This document shows, in pieces, positions 20,408 to 32,440 of a stretch of 64,000 nt of DNA. A program made the translations under genes and the position numbers. Under the pieces are notes generated by a model. It was not told the DNA's origin, searched no databases, and saw only the letters and a program-made list of their open reading frames with translations. Numbering within the stretch: position 1 is the first letter of the stretch; each line of letters opens with the position of its first letter. Source of the DNA: Aradus depressus (lineage: Eukaryota; Arthropoda; Insecta; Hemiptera; Aradidae); assembly GCA_963662175.1 (NCBI GenBank), contig OY759224.1, positions 24,313,489-24,377,488 of the forward strand, given 5' to 3'.

Positions 20408-23400
20408 ATGAACCAGTGCCCAGGTAATGAATTGTTATTTGTTAATATATCTCTTGTTAATCTTTATCTTATTGTCAGCCAACTATATTCACTACAGTTG
20501 CATGTAACATGTTTACAGTGCAAGAAGAAAGCACAGTTAAAATAAAACTGGAGCCAGAGTCAGACGATTTGATTAACAGTTTGTGTAAGTACTAACGAAT
20601 ACTTTTTTTTTTTTTTTTTTTTTTTTTTATTTTATTCTATTTGCAATCTATATACAATATATACATAATAAGCAAATATGTGGTAAAAGAAAAATATAAC
20701 GTCACTTGATGGGAGAAGCCAGCCAGCGCTGACACTCCCTCGAAAGTTAATTGTCATTATTCACTATCCTCCGAGAGAAGATCGCGAGGCCACCTCCTGT
20801 TCAAGCGGCGGGGAGGATTGTCAGGATGGGAATTAGAGGAAAGGTCTTGTGCGAGAGGATTTGAATGGGAAGAAAGGTTTCTGTGGAATGATTGGAATCG
20901 GGATTTGATTAATTCATTTACAGTGGGAATACTGAGATCTCTGTGTAGGACTTTATTGGTGACATAGAAAGGAGCGTTGACAATTCGTCGGAGGAGTTTG
21001 GACTGGAATGCTTGGATACGATTGATGTTGGATTGTTTAGCTGTACCCCAAAGTTCGAGTCCGTAAATCCAAATTGGACGTATAATGGTCTTGTAAATCG
21101 TAAGTTTTTTGTTAGTCGTCAGTTTCGATTTTGGTCCAAGTAGTCGACGTAACAGTCCGTATCTTCGATTCAGTTCTTGTCGTTTAAGTCGTGTATGTGG
21201 GTTCCACGTAAGTCTACTGTCTAGGTAAAACCCGAGATAGCGGACTTGGTTTGAAGAGGGAATCAGGATGTTGTTAATGATGACGGAAGGACAGGATTGA
21301 CGGCGTAGGGTAAATGTGACTTGAACACATTTCTGCTCATTTAATTTAATTCTCCAGAGGTTGCACCACCTCTCTATTTCAGTGAGGTGCTCCTGGAGGA
21401 TGAGTGAGGCTACAGCAGGATCAGGATTGGTGGAAAGGATTGATGTGTCGTCAGCGTAAGTCGTCAGTAATGTCTGAGGATGGATAGGAATGTCGGCAGT
21501 ATATGTATTGTAAAGGATGGGACCTAGGATGCTACCCTGTGGGACACCGGCCCGAATAGGTATGAGTTCTGAGTACTCAGAGCCTACTCGGACCTTGAAA
21601 TGGCGATCACTAAGGTAAGATTTCAGGATGAGGTAGTAGGTACTGGGAAGGAAGTGTTTCAGTTTGAAGAGCAGTCCCGGGTGCCAGACTCGATCAAAGG
21701 CTTGCGCCACGTCGAGAAAGGCGCTCGTGCAATACTCCTTGCATTCTAATGCATTAGATATGCAATCGACAACCCGAAAACACTGTTGGGTAGTGGAATG
21801 TTCAGGACGAAATCCAAACTGGTGTTTAGGTAAAATGGATTGAGATTCAAGGATTGGGATAAAACGTTTCAATAAGAGTTTTTCAAGGATTTTAGAGAAG
21901 ATTGGGATCAAGCTAATAGGACGGTAGGAAGAGACATCAGAGAGAGGTTTGTTGGGTTTGGGAATAACAGTAAGGATGGAATACTTCCATTGGACAGGAA
22001 AGTAGGTAGTTCTGAGGACTGAGTTGTATATAAGGGTGAGGAATAGGACAGCTTTGCGGGGAAGGTTTCGTAGGATTTTCCCTGTGATCAGGTCAAATCC
22101 AGGAGACTTACGGATTGGAATTTTATTTAGAATGTGTTGTACATCAGAGGGATGAAAGGCCTTTGGCGGAGGAGAGAGAGGCAAAGGACTGGTAAGGAAC
22201 TCTTCAACTTCTGAAGTATGAAGGGCGTTATAATCAGGATGGGGTGTGAACGTATTTTTGAGGTGAGAGGCAAAGAGCTGAGCCTTCTCCTCGTCGGATC
22301 TGACCCAGGAGCCATTTTGCTTGATGGGATAGGATAAAGGACTATATTTTAGAATTTTTCGGGTTGCAAACCACAGGGAATTATCTTTGGTGGAAAGGGA
22401 AGCTAGGTATTCATTATAATTTTCGGAGCGGAATTGTGAAAGTTGGATTTTGAGGTTTCGGGAAAGGTTATTGAAGACAGTTTTGTCGGAAGGATACCGT
22501 GTTTGTTGCCATAGGGCACGAGCGCGGCGTTTTTCTGAAAGGAGAAGTTGGATGTGGCGAGGAAGAGGAGGGTTCGGGTTTGAAACTGTAGGAGGAGTAG
22601 GAGTAGATGAAGCGTTCCAGGCACAGTCCTGTATGGCTTTGGTGAATTTTTGTACGGCTTCATCTAAGTCCTCAGGAGTTTTAAGGATTACATTTAAGTC
22701 AATTTGATTTTCTAAGGAGGTTCTGAAGAGGTCCCAATTCACTGGGCCGGGAGTTAAGGAAGGCTTTGATGGGACAGATAACGGGGTTAGACCAACGGTG
22801 AGGAGAACAGGACTATGGTCTGAGGATAAGTCGGGGAAGGAATAGGTAGAGGAGAATAAGGATCCTGTGCCAGATCCAACAAAGAAGTCTACGAGGTCTG
22901 GGTTGCGGTTAGGATCAGTAGGCCAATAGGTGGGAGAGCCGGGGGAGTAGATGTCATAGTGTTGGGTGTTAATAACATCGTTTAGGATTCGTCCTCGGGA
23001 ATTTGGAACTCTGCTTCCCCATTGGTGGTGCTTCGCATTGAAGTCACCGCCAACGATGAAGCGAGGCCCCAGGGATCGGAAAAGGGTGAGGAACTCGTGA
23101 TGGGGAATGAGTTTACTGGGAGTACAATATACTGCCGAGATAGTGACAGGGAAGGGAAAAAGTGACAAGGAGATCGTAGTGATTTGGAATGATTCTGTAG
23201 CCTGTGAGGAGAAAAGGTGATGGGATAAGGATTGTTTGATAAGGATGAGTGCGCCACCTCGGGCCCTATCTCCTGGGTAGTCAGACCTGTAGCTCCGGTA
23301 TCCTGGGATACTGAAGTACAGGCTGGTTGTCAAGTGGGTTTCCGTAATGAGAGCGATGTCTACATGTCTGTCAGTTAGTAGTAGTTCTAGTTCTTGTCTA

Positions 23401-26400
23401 TGGGGTAACAGCCCATTCGAATTTCAAAGGAGGATCTGGAGAGGAAAGGAATTTAAAGGGATCATCGGGAGGATTCGGGTAGGAGTTTAGAGACGAGGAG
23501 GCTTAACATTGATATGAGAGGGGTGATTAATGACTTAAAGTCATTGAGAAAGGAGGTGAGGTGACTGATAACATCAGGGGTTGAGGATGTAGGGAGCTGG
23601 CTGGATGGGAGAGGATGAGGAAGGTTTTTTGGCTGTTGGGGGTAGTGAGAGGTAGGAGGTGGATAGTGAGAGGTAGGAGGGGGGTAGTGAGAGGTAGGAG
23701 GTGGCTGTGTTCGTGGTGGGCTGGCCACTTGGGCGTAGGACCGGGCAAGTGAGGAGGTGGCTCTGGGCTGACGGGCTGCAGCTGGCTGGAACCTGAGCTG
23801 GGGCATTGGTCTCAATGGTGGCGGTGGGATTGTTAAATCTCATCAATGGGGGTTTGGCTGCCGCTTGCCTCTTCTTCATACGATCTTGTATTTCTTTGTG
23901 GACCTGGCAACCCCTGTAGTTGGCTGGGTGGTTATCCCCGCAAAGGACGCAGATCGCGGGTTCAATACGGTCCTTCTTAGAACAGTCCGCCGAAAGATGG
24001 TTGCCCGGACACTTCACACACCTGGGGGGATGGTGGCAGTAAGAGTGTGTGTGGCCATACTCCTGGCATTTTGTGCATTGAGGAATATCTTTTCTGCGTC
24101 GCGGTCCCTCGACCTGTATTCTTGTGTACAGTAAATACTGTAACTTAAATATTTCTTTGCTCTTTTCACTTATAGCCAGGTCCACGAAGAAGAGGGGAAG
24201 AGGTGTCTTATAGATAGGATGACGCACATTATTAACGTTTTTCACGCTGAACCCGTGCTTTTGAAAAAGCGCCGATTTATTCTCATCGGGTTGCGTTGAA
24301 TGGTGCAGTCCTCTTATTACTATCCGGTAAGACCTGTCTTCCCGAAGCTGGTAGCAATGAAAGTCAGCCTCGGTGTCTTCAAGATGCTTCACAGTCTTTC
24401 TGAAGCTGTCGCTGTCTTGGGGGTAAACGACTAGGTCGTAGAGACGGGAGCGGCACGTGAATGTCCCCTCTCCAACAGTCCTAATTAGCTGGGAGCAGAA
24501 CTTTTTGAAGTCTGAGATGTTCTTCACAACGATAGGAGGTGGCTTGGGGACTTGGGTGTTGGCGGGTTGCTGGGATGTGGAGGGAGGGGGAAGGCTGGCT
24601 TCATCCTCTGAGGTTTCTCCTTCCGTGTTTTTGGCTTGTTTAGTTTGGGGTGAACCTGTTTTATTTGCATCTGGAGCTTTCTTGTAGGTTCGCTTCCGTG
24701 CTTTACTACTCACGACATTGAATCCTGAATTGTCGTCTTGAACAACACCCATTTTTAGAAATAAATAAAGTAATGATAATTAATAATAATAAAATGATAA
24801 AAAAAAAAAAAAAAGTGCGAGAGGCAGCCTTGAACTCGGTACTTTCCAGTTTGAAGGGACACCGTCTAGCTCCTACTCCACGGTGACAGTGACAGAAATG
24901 GAGCCAGAACCATATATAGAGTACCACTTGAGTGCCCGGCAGACAGGACTTGACAGGATCGGCGTCACTCACTACACATTTCGAAATTTAAAAAATAGAA
25001 AAAACAAAAAAAAACTGTTAGTTACTCACTATTCATCCCAAAAGTCTAGATAGTGATGCACAAAACAAAACAATAATTCACAAAATCATAGGCAATTTGA
25101 AGTCGAGACAGCACGAAAATAAGTACGTGTTTCCACCTCGGGAGCTGGTGGGGCACTACTAACGAATGCTAAACATCGAAACTAACCTTTACTATTGAAA
25201 TACAAACTATATGTTTTACTTATGTTGTGATTGAGTTTATTTTGTATTCCAGGGGGAGAAGAACATCAAATTACCATCAAACAGGAGCCAGAGCTGATGA
25301 TCCCATATTCGCCATTATGTACTGCATGTAAGTAAACGGGCCAACGTAAGTACGTTTTGCAGGCCTTCTTACAACATCCAATAACGATATACATTCCCGA
25401 AATATCTCACGTTGTCTAAAAGCGGTCATCAAAAAAATATTTTATTCTCATGACCTAATAATGAAAGGAACCTACAGGCAAATTATCGGATTTGTAAGCC
25501 ACGTTAGAGCTCCTCACAATTAGATCAGTGAGTGTTCAGATTAATTTGTCATTTATATTTGTAAGGTTGATAAATAGCTAGATTCAGTAAGGCAACATAC
25601 ATTTTTTCCTAAACATACAAATTGTACGTCCACAATATGAAAAGAATATAAATACAAAATATTTAAAAAAAAAAATAAAAAAAAAAAAAAAAAAAAAAAA
25701 AAACTTTATTTCTGTTTCCAGTGCACAAAGCACTCTACACAGCAAAAAATAAATAAATAGTTGAGTACAAGGTGTGCTGGTAAAGGCGAGGTTTTAGCCT
25801 TCTGTTTTGGGTTGGTTGGCCCAATCGATAAAATTGAGCTCCTGAGACCAATGACAGCCCTTCGTGGTGAGACGTGGTAATTCTTTTCAGGAATTCCGCG
25901 ATATCTGGAAGGCCGGTTTCTCGACGAATTTGGGTGTTCCGGACGAACCAGGGTGCGTTTACTGCCAAACGGAGAACCTTGTTTTCAAATCTTCGAAGTT
26001 TTTGAATGTTTGTTTTGTTTATTGTTAGCCAGATGGGTGCTGCATATGTGAATAGTGGTCTGAGTAGAGATGTGTAGAGAAGAATGCTGCAAGTGTACTT
26101 GAGTGGCGATCTTCTGTTGATGAGGGGGTAGAGTTGCGATAGTCTGGTATATGCTTGCGTGAGTTTGTTGTTTATATGGTGATTCCATGTTAATTTTGTG
26201 TCCAAATGAATTCCAAGATATTTAATTGTTTCGTGGTTAGGAATATAGTCTATGAAAACGTTGTTCATGTGTAGTTTTGTCAATGTGGTAGTGTCTATTC
26301 TTCGAAGAGAGAAAATTTTGGCCCCCGTTTTGGCAGCATTAAGCCTAAGTTTCCACCTGTTGAACCAATACGCCAAGACTTCCACACATGGTTGAAGGAT

Positions 26401-29237
26401 ATCCACGGCTGAAGACAGTTCTCGGTGTTGTGATATTAGCAAGGTGTCATCAGCGTAGGTAGCCAACAGCACTGTGGGGGGATTAGGCATATCATGGCAG
26501 TAGAGGTTAAACAGAATGGGGCTAAGGATAGCACCCTGGGGAACACCCGCTTGAATCAGCTTCTTCTCACTGAAACTGGAGTTTATTCGGATCTGAAAAG
26601 TTCTGCACTTGAGGAAGTCCGAAACTATTTCATAGATGTACGAAGGAACTCCAGTCCTCCTGAGCTTATACCGCAGTCCGTCGTGCCACACGCTGTCGAA
26701 GGCTGCAGCTACATCGAGAAACAGCCCTATTGAATATTGTTTCTTCTCAAAAGCAGAAGTGATTTTCTCGACTACTCTCTGAACTTGATGGGTTGTGGAA
26801 TGGTTTGCCCGGAACCCAAATTGATGACGAGGAAGGATGTTATTCGTTTCGAGAAACCCTTGAAGCCTAATGTAGATTACTCTTTCAAATAATTTCGCCA
26901 GGCTATTAAGCAAACTGATGGGCCTGTAGCTTCCTGGGTCATGCTTTGGCTTTCCCGGTTTGGGTATTAGTATGACCACACCATTTTTCCACTGATGCGG
27001 AAAGTAGCCATACCGGAGGCAGCTATTAAGGACACTAGTGAGATAAGCAACAGCTTTGGTCGACAGATTCCTCAAAATGATATTGGGTATAAGGTCATCT
27101 CCCGGTGCCTTTCGTAGAGGCAGTTTGGTAATGTGGTCAGTAAGTTCAGCGGGAGTTGTGAATTTCATTGGGAGTTCTACTGAGAAGATGGGTTGTGAAA
27201 TGTCATGAGTGATGTCTTGTGAGTCTCTGGTAGTGTTGTCAGGTGATTTGAAGTGGGTTTCCAGATGGGAGGCGAATGCTGTGCATTTTTCGTCGTCAGT
27301 CAGTGCTGTTTGTCCGGAGTAGGTTAGTGAGGATATGGAATGAGTTTGTTTTAAGATACGTCTCGTCTGTTTGTACAGGTTGGGATCTCCTGGAGTCATA
27401 TCTCCCAGATATTTGCGGTAATTGTCAATCCGGAGAGAGTCCAATTCCCATTTTACTTGTCGAGTTAGTCTGTTAAAATGCCGTTTAACTTCTGGGTCAC
27501 GGGTTCGCTGCCATAAATGACGTATATGGTTTTTTTCTTGAATGAGGTTTAGAATGTATGAAGGTGTTGTGTAGGATGTACGTTGTCTAGGGTCCTTGTT
27601 TATTCTGTAGGTGGCTTTATCAACTGACGTATAAATGGCTGTGGTAAAGTGTGTTACTGATGTTTCTATGTCTTCTGTAGTTGTGTAATGAAGTGGTATG
27701 TTTAGCGAGTTGTCAAGTTCAAAGCGAAACGTGTCCCAGTTAATTTTGCCAGTAAGAAGTTTAGGAGGGGGAGAAGTCGTCTGTATGTCGTCTTGGAATG
27801 TGACGATAACGGGGACATGAGCGGAGTCAAGTTCTGGAATTGGAGTCTGAAAAATTGTGTAGTTCAGATTATGGAGGATGGCGATGTCTAAAATGTCAGG
27901 TGAGTAGCGTTGTTGTGTGGGATAGAATGTGGGTTGGTCCGGGGCAAATACAAAATATAAGTTGTACGTTCACGATATAAAATGAATCCAATTGCAGAAT
28001 ATATATTTAATTTATAAAACATAACTATTTTATAAACCACGTGGAAGTGCCTCAGATGCAGTACAGTGGCTGTGTAGATGTCATTTCCATTTTATAGATG
28101 TGTAGAGAAAGATATTGCGTTTCACAGTCCAACCTTTTGTAACTTCGAACTGTCTGCTTTGTTACAGATGATACCGAGGAAGACGTGCTCGTGATCTGTT
28201 ACTATTGTGGACACAGTTATATCAGTTTGGGCAAACTCAGAAGGCATATCCAAAACCGGCACACTCACGTGAAACGAACCAACTACGATTTTCGTACATA
28301 CAGATCTGATATAGATGTTAAGCTTCATATTCAGGCCAACCATACGAATGAGAGGCCATTCAAATGTGACCATTGTACATATAGCACTGTTTGGTCTTCT
28401 AATTTGAAAGGTCATATAAAGGCCAAACATACAAATGAGAGACCATTCAAATGTGACCATTGTACATATAGCTCTGTTCGGTCTTCTCATTTGAAAAGTC
28501 ATATACAGTACAAACATACTAATGAGAGGCCATTCAATTGTGACCATTGTACATACAGCACTGTTTGGTCTTTTAATTTGAAAAGTCATATACAGTACAA
28601 ACATACGAATGAGAGACCATTCAAATGTTACCATTGTACATATAGCTCTGTTCGGTATCCTGAATTGAAAAGTCATATACTGGCCAAACATACTGACGAG
28701 AAGCCATTCAAGTGTGATCACTGTCCATATAGCTCTGTTCGGTCTTTTGAATTGAAAAGTCATATACAATATAAACATACGAATGAGAGGCCATTCAAAT
28801 GTGACCATTGTACATATAGCACTGTTTGGTCTTCTAATTTGAAAAGTCATACACTGGCCAAACATACTAATGAAAGGCCATTCAAATGTGACCATTGTAC
28901 ATATAGCTCTGTTAAGTCTTCTGAATTGAAACGTCATATGCAGAGCAAACATACTAATGAGAGGCCATTCAAATGTGACCATTGTACATATAGCACTGTT
29001 TGGTCTTCTAATTTGAAAGGTCATATACAGGTCAAACATACTAATGGGAGGCCATTCAAATGTGACCATTGTACATATAGCACTGTTTGGTCTTCTAATT
29101 TGAAAGGTCATATAAAGGCCAAACATACTAATGAGAGGCCATTCAAATGTGACCATTGTACTCATAGCTCTGTTCTGTCTTCTCATTTGAAACGTCATAT
29201 GCAGGCCAAACATACGAATAAGAAGCCATTCAAATGA
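20408..29237 (+). CDS. C2H2 zinc-finger protein, copy C (4 exons, 408 aa; LINEs in two introns)
   Basis: Exons: 20408-20423, 20519-20584, 25253-25327 and 28168-29237. All boundaries are GT-AG and phase 1; the 1227 nt are open to TGA at 29235-29237. The N-terminal SUMO-motif exons match B (IKLEPESDD, IKQEP). Exon 4 encodes twelve finger units; the second is degenerate (its first Cys is Tyr and the second is also missing). Helix sequences include WSSNLKG three times, RSSHLKS, WSFNLKS, RYPELKS, RSFELKS, WSSNLKS, KSSELKR and LSSHLKR. Introns 2 and 3 carry antisense LINEs of 4.55 and 2.28 kb, yet splice sites and frame are intact. Whether it is still expressed cannot be seen. Confidence 0.8.
20757..23465 (-). 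pseudogene. Jockey-type ORF2: endonuclease-reverse transcriptase (one nonsense codon)
   Basis: The start is the ATG at 23465-23463, overlapping the ORF1 stop as ATGA; it reads MIPLNSFPLQILL and then TGA (23426-23424) where the family has Trp before N-S-NG. After that the frame is open to 20757, about 889 codons. The endonuclease domain shows GGDFNAKHHQWGS and SDHSPVLL; the RT shows LDVAQAFDRVWHPGL, AGVPQGSILGPILYN and the catalytic TYADDTSIL. The C-terminal part (RIQAFQSKLLRRIVNAPFYV) is typical of Jockey-clade ORF2. The element copies its own RNA at a nicked target. Confidence 0.9.
23462..24752 (-). pseudogene. Jockey-type ORF1: gag-like protein with three CCHC knuckles (frameshifted)
   Basis: It starts at ATG 24752 (MGVVQDDNSGFNVVSSKARK). 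The central domain ends in three knuckles: CTKCQEYGHTHSYC, CVKCPGNHLSADC and CVLCGDNHPANYRGC. Near 23815-23830 the C-rich run holds a one-base indel. The first frame ends at 23574, but the sensible C-terminus (RPMPQLRFQPAAARQ ... SYAQVAS, three PPTSHY repeats, DVISHLTSFLNDFKS) is in the next frame and ends at TGA 23462, overlapping the ORF2 ATG. It is an RNA-binding, particle-forming protein. Confidence 0.85.
24815..24887 (-). promoter_or_regulatory. tRNA-like module in the LINE 5' UTR
   Basis: Read on the minus strand, a 73-nt stretch has an A-box-like TGGAGTAGGAGCTAGACGG and a B-box-like GAGTTCAAGGCTGC about 50 nt apart, ends GCGAGA/CGCAC and runs into a T-rich tract (like a pol III terminator) before ORF1. 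It resembles a degenerate tRNA. It may be an internal pol III-type promoter or a captured SINE head; low certainty. Confidence 0.3.
25650..27958 (-). mobile_element. 5'-truncated Jockey-type LINE in intron 3 of gene C
   Basis: It spans 25663-27945 on the minus strand between 13-bp target duplications aaatacaaaatat (25650-25662 and 27946-27958). B has the uninterrupted sequence near 9397. The 5' end is cut inside the endonuclease domain. Unlike the first LINE, the plus strand shows A runs at the 3' end (25664-25702), so the minus-strand element ends AATAAAG followed by a long T run. Confidence 0.9.
25735..27945 (-). pseudogene. LINE ORF2 fragment: end of endonuclease plus reverse transcriptase
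   Basis: The frame is open from the very 5' boundary at 27945 to the stop at 25735, about 736 codons; the first in-frame ATG (27444) lies well inside. It begins APDQPTFYPTQQRYSPDILD, the C-terminal endonuclease strand, and continues through SAHVPVIVTF. The RT shows FLDVAAAFDSVWHDGL, AGVPQGAILSPILFN and TYADDTLLI. The C-terminus reads RRFENKVLRLAVNAPWFV. No internal stop is seen, so this truncated insertion is young. Confidence 0.9.
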
Positions 29238-30863
29238 GACCATTGTACTCGTAGCGCTGTTCAGTTTTCTCATTTGAAACGTCATATACAGACCACACAT
29301 ACGGATGAGAAGCCATCCAAATAAGACCATTGCTCTTATAACTATGTTGGGTCTTCCAATTTGAAAAGCCATATATAGGCCAAACATACCAATGATGTGT
29401 CCAGTGAAATAATTTGAAACGCCATATACAGTTCAAACATAGAAATGTGAAGCCGTTAAAGCGTGACTATTGTACTTAAAGATGTGTTACATCTTACAGT
29501 CTGAATGGGTATGTACAGCTCCAACATGATACTAATGAGCTACCTTATACCTTCAGCTTTGTTCTGCATTTCTTTTTGAAATATCACTGATATACAAAAC
29601 ATCCCATTGCGAACCTATTTTACTTACAGATGTGTTGAACGTTCGAAACTGTTCCGTCATATTATGTCCAAAAATACGAATTATGTCCATTGAAAAGGTG
29701 TCAACTCATTGCAGTTGGGACTGTAGCATGGCTACATCAAGGATGACATTGTGTCCCACATTATGCATCACAGTCATCGTGCCAGGCTCCTCCTATACAA
29801 AATGGTGAATATGGCTCGACGATGGTTGTTGTGATTGTAACTTTTTGAACGCTTTAACTCAGAAGCGATTGTAGCAATGAGATGAAGTGACATCTTCTTA
29901 CCTAGACCTAGTTTGATTTGACTGTACTGGGACGTAAATAGACATTACAATAACTCAGTTGATGTCAGTTGTAATATTCTTGAAAATAAACAATTCTGAC
30001 AACTCATATGTTCACTTCTTGTAATAAATTTATATTTTATTAATAACTTTTTCTGAAGCTGTCGGTTCTGTATTAAAATGACGACTCGGAACCTTTCTTT
30101 GTTTCTTACGTTAGATTGTTTTAGGCCAAAGAGGTTATTCCTTTCGAAAAATTGGTCTTCGTTTTCCAAGCTCTAGTATGTACTGAGATTCGAGATAAGA
30201 CCAAGACGAACAAAGTTATAGTGCTGAGTTACATAATACACGTTGTGGAAACATGGAACTTGTTACACCACCGTTTTTACTCATCACAGCTCTCTTTCAT
30301 ATTCATTTCAATCTGGCAATGCCAGGTATAAGAAAGACTCTCTTAGGATCTCGCTGTACAATGAAATGTAAACAACAGCTGATTCCTACACTTATACTCA
30401 GTAATACTAGTATGAAATGTATTGGGGGGGAGGTAATATTCAAAGTCGCTTGCTCAATTGCTTGTATAAAATTATCCTACAGAGACACAAGCATGCTTGT
30501 ACAAAATCTTGATTGATCATGCATCCTTGTCAAGCTTGCAGTTAAATGTGTGTACATTGATTGTTAATATTTTTCAATAAACAATTAAAAGAAAAATTAA
30601 ATAAATATTTCACTTATCGGCCATTCCGATAAGAAGTCTTGGTAAATGTTTCAAAATGTTCTCTTAAAACTCTTATCAAGATAAATAAGCAGTATATTGA
30701 AATATTTAAATAAGAGACGTAAAACATGATGACAGAAGAATGCCCCTTGTCATCCATCACATTTGCTTCCTGATACTGTATTTCTCCTGTAGGCAACCGT
30801 CCAGAGCCACTTCAGAGAACAATAGATTTCTTTAAAGATTTGAAATTAATAGACGAACTATAG
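29238..30863 (+). other. 3' flank of gene C
   Basis: Decayed fingers continue to about 29690 as in B. The following sequence matches parts of units A, B and D (for example 30160-30640 with 6310-6800). It represents the state without the LINE ORF1, solo LTR and TIR element found in A. It has no gene of its own. Confidence 0.6.
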
Positions 30864-31065
30864 AGGAAAAAAAAATAAATAATAATAATAATTGAAAAAA
30901 AAAAAAAAAAAAAATCAATTGAAATAAAAAAAAACAATTGAAATTAAAAAAAAAAAAAAAAAAAAGATTTCTTTCAAGATTTGAAATTAATAGACACGAA
31001 CTATAGACGAAAAAAGAGAGAAAAAAATAAAAAATAATAAAAAAAAAAAATAAGAGAAAAAAAAA
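30864..31065. repeat. A-rich low-complexity tract
   Basis: Long runs of A are broken by short agatttctttaaagatttga-like repeats (30827 and 30965 share gatttcttt..agatttgaaattaatag), suggesting a small duplication that trapped A-rich tails. Confidence 0.8.
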
Positions 31066-31081
31066 TTACAACAATAGATGC

Positions 31082-31402
31082 ATTGCGTTATTTAATAAGT
31101 TATTAGAGTTTTCTTTTAATTAGTTATTATATTTATTTTACTTATTTTTATATTTCATTTTACAAATTGTGAAATTGTACACTAAATGAATAATGCTACA
31201 TTAAATGTAAATGACTAATCACGTCTCCATCTTAAAGAAACAGTTTGACACTTAAATGCTTATGACCTAGCTGTTGAGCATCTAAAATCCTAATCCTAAC
31301 CAGTTATTTTGTTTTGTTTTATTTTATTTTATTTTATATATATATATTTTTTTTTTTTCTTGTGTAATAATAGGCTTTGCCTGTAGAAATAAATAAATAA
31401 AT
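31082..31402 (+). mobile_element. LINE 3' end (TAGGC-hairpin, AAATAAATAAA tail)
   Basis: Ends tgtgtaataataggctttgc...ctgtagaaataaataaataaa, the same ending as the LINE fragment at 51144-51806. Only 3' UTR is recognisable. The left limit is approximate. Confidence 0.55.
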
Positions 31403-31407
31403 TATAG

Positions 31408-32074
31408 AAAATTAAATGCACAAACCATTCCGGACAAATTTCCTCTACCCAACATAGAGGATCTATTTGGCAAAATTGGAAAAGCAATATATTTCTCTAC
31501 CATTGACCTCGCTTCCATCAGATCGAAATGAATGAGGAATCTATTCCAAAAACTGCTTTCTCAACAGAGCACGGACATTTTGAATTTCAACGAATGCCTT
31601 TTGGGTTGACGAACGCTCCCCCTACATTTCAGAGAGCGATGAACATCATATTTTCAACCCTACCAAATGTACTAATTTATATGGACGACATCATTATATT
31701 TTCAAACAATTTACAATCTCACTTAAAATATCTAGAACAAGTATTTCAAAAATTGACAGACTATACTACTGAATTTTTCAAGAAGGAATTGTTGTTCTTA
31801 GGACATATTATTTCGGAAAACGGAATAATCCCCTAAAATTGGAAGCTATTAAAATTTTTCCAATTCCCAGAACAACAAAACAAATAAAACAATTTTTAGG
31901 TCTTAGCGGTTATTATAGGAAAAGTATAAAAAATTATGCTAAAATAGCCAAACCTCTAACTTCCGCATTACGTAAAGATAAAAAAATCGACCCGAAAGAA
32001 TACCAGTCAGCTTTCGAAGAACTAAAAGAACTATTACAAAACAATCCGAACACAACACTAGCAGGATTCATCTA
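31408..32074 (+). pseudogene. Errantivirus pol: reverse transcriptase remnant
   Basis: YRKLNAQTIPDKFPLPNIED at 31408 is the conserved RT entry. A small deletion near 31515 shifts the frame inside LAS..HQIE; the next frame (31528-31836) carries FQRMPFGLTNAPPTF and the catalytic YMDD (about 31680). A segment between the palm and LLFLGHII is lost. Another frame change at about 31836 leads to the thumb/connection part (TKQIKQFLGLSGYYRKSI), ending at 32072-32074. RNase H motifs are not found. Confidence 0.8.
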
Positions 32075-32440
32075 ATAATCAAATTTTAATAGTCGACAAT
32101 AAAGAAAAACCCATAAGCGTTGAAAAATATCAAATATTTATAAATAGAAGCCCAAACACACAAACAAAACATTCAAGACCCTTTCATAAATTTAGATACA
32201 ATATTTACACATCTTATCCCTGGACTAACGACCTAGAACCCAAATTACTAGAAATTCTAAAACCCAATGTATCATATGGAATATACTGCTCAACGAGCTC
32301 TTCAATTGAGTCAGAACATCAACCGTTAGATGGCATATTCAATAAAATCGCAGAAATAGTTAGAGATAAATTCCCCTCCGTTCGAATAAAATGCTCATCT
32401 CAAAAAGCTGATAGATGTAGAAAATGAAGACGAACAGCTC
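32075..32440 (+). pseudogene. Errantivirus pol: linker region remnant
   Basis: Between RT and integrase the translated sequence (for example KEKPISVEKYQIFINRS, then EHQPLDGIFNKIAEIVRD) resembles the tether that follows RNase H in errantivirus Pol. It has stops and no identifiable catalytic motif. Confidence 0.4.

Larger units (their letters stand above)
20591..25170 (-). mobile_element. Jockey-type LINE, nearly full length, in intron 2 of gene C
   Basis: The element spans 20604-25157 on the minus strand between 13-bp target duplications (actaacgaatact 20591-20603; actaacgaatgct 25158-25170, one mismatch). B has the empty site after its exon 2. The minus-strand 3' end is a poly-A tail (T run at 20604-20627) preceded by AATAAAATAAA. 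It has a ~400-nt 5' UTR and two ORFs overlapping by ATGA. Both ORFs are damaged (frameshift in ORF1, nonsense in ORF2), so this copy is dead as written. Confidence 0.92.

Noticed and set aside
24815..24887. Functional tRNA gene
   Set aside because: Acceptor stem and anticodon loop do not pair convincingly; it lies inside a LINE 5' UTR. Kept only as a tRNA-like module.
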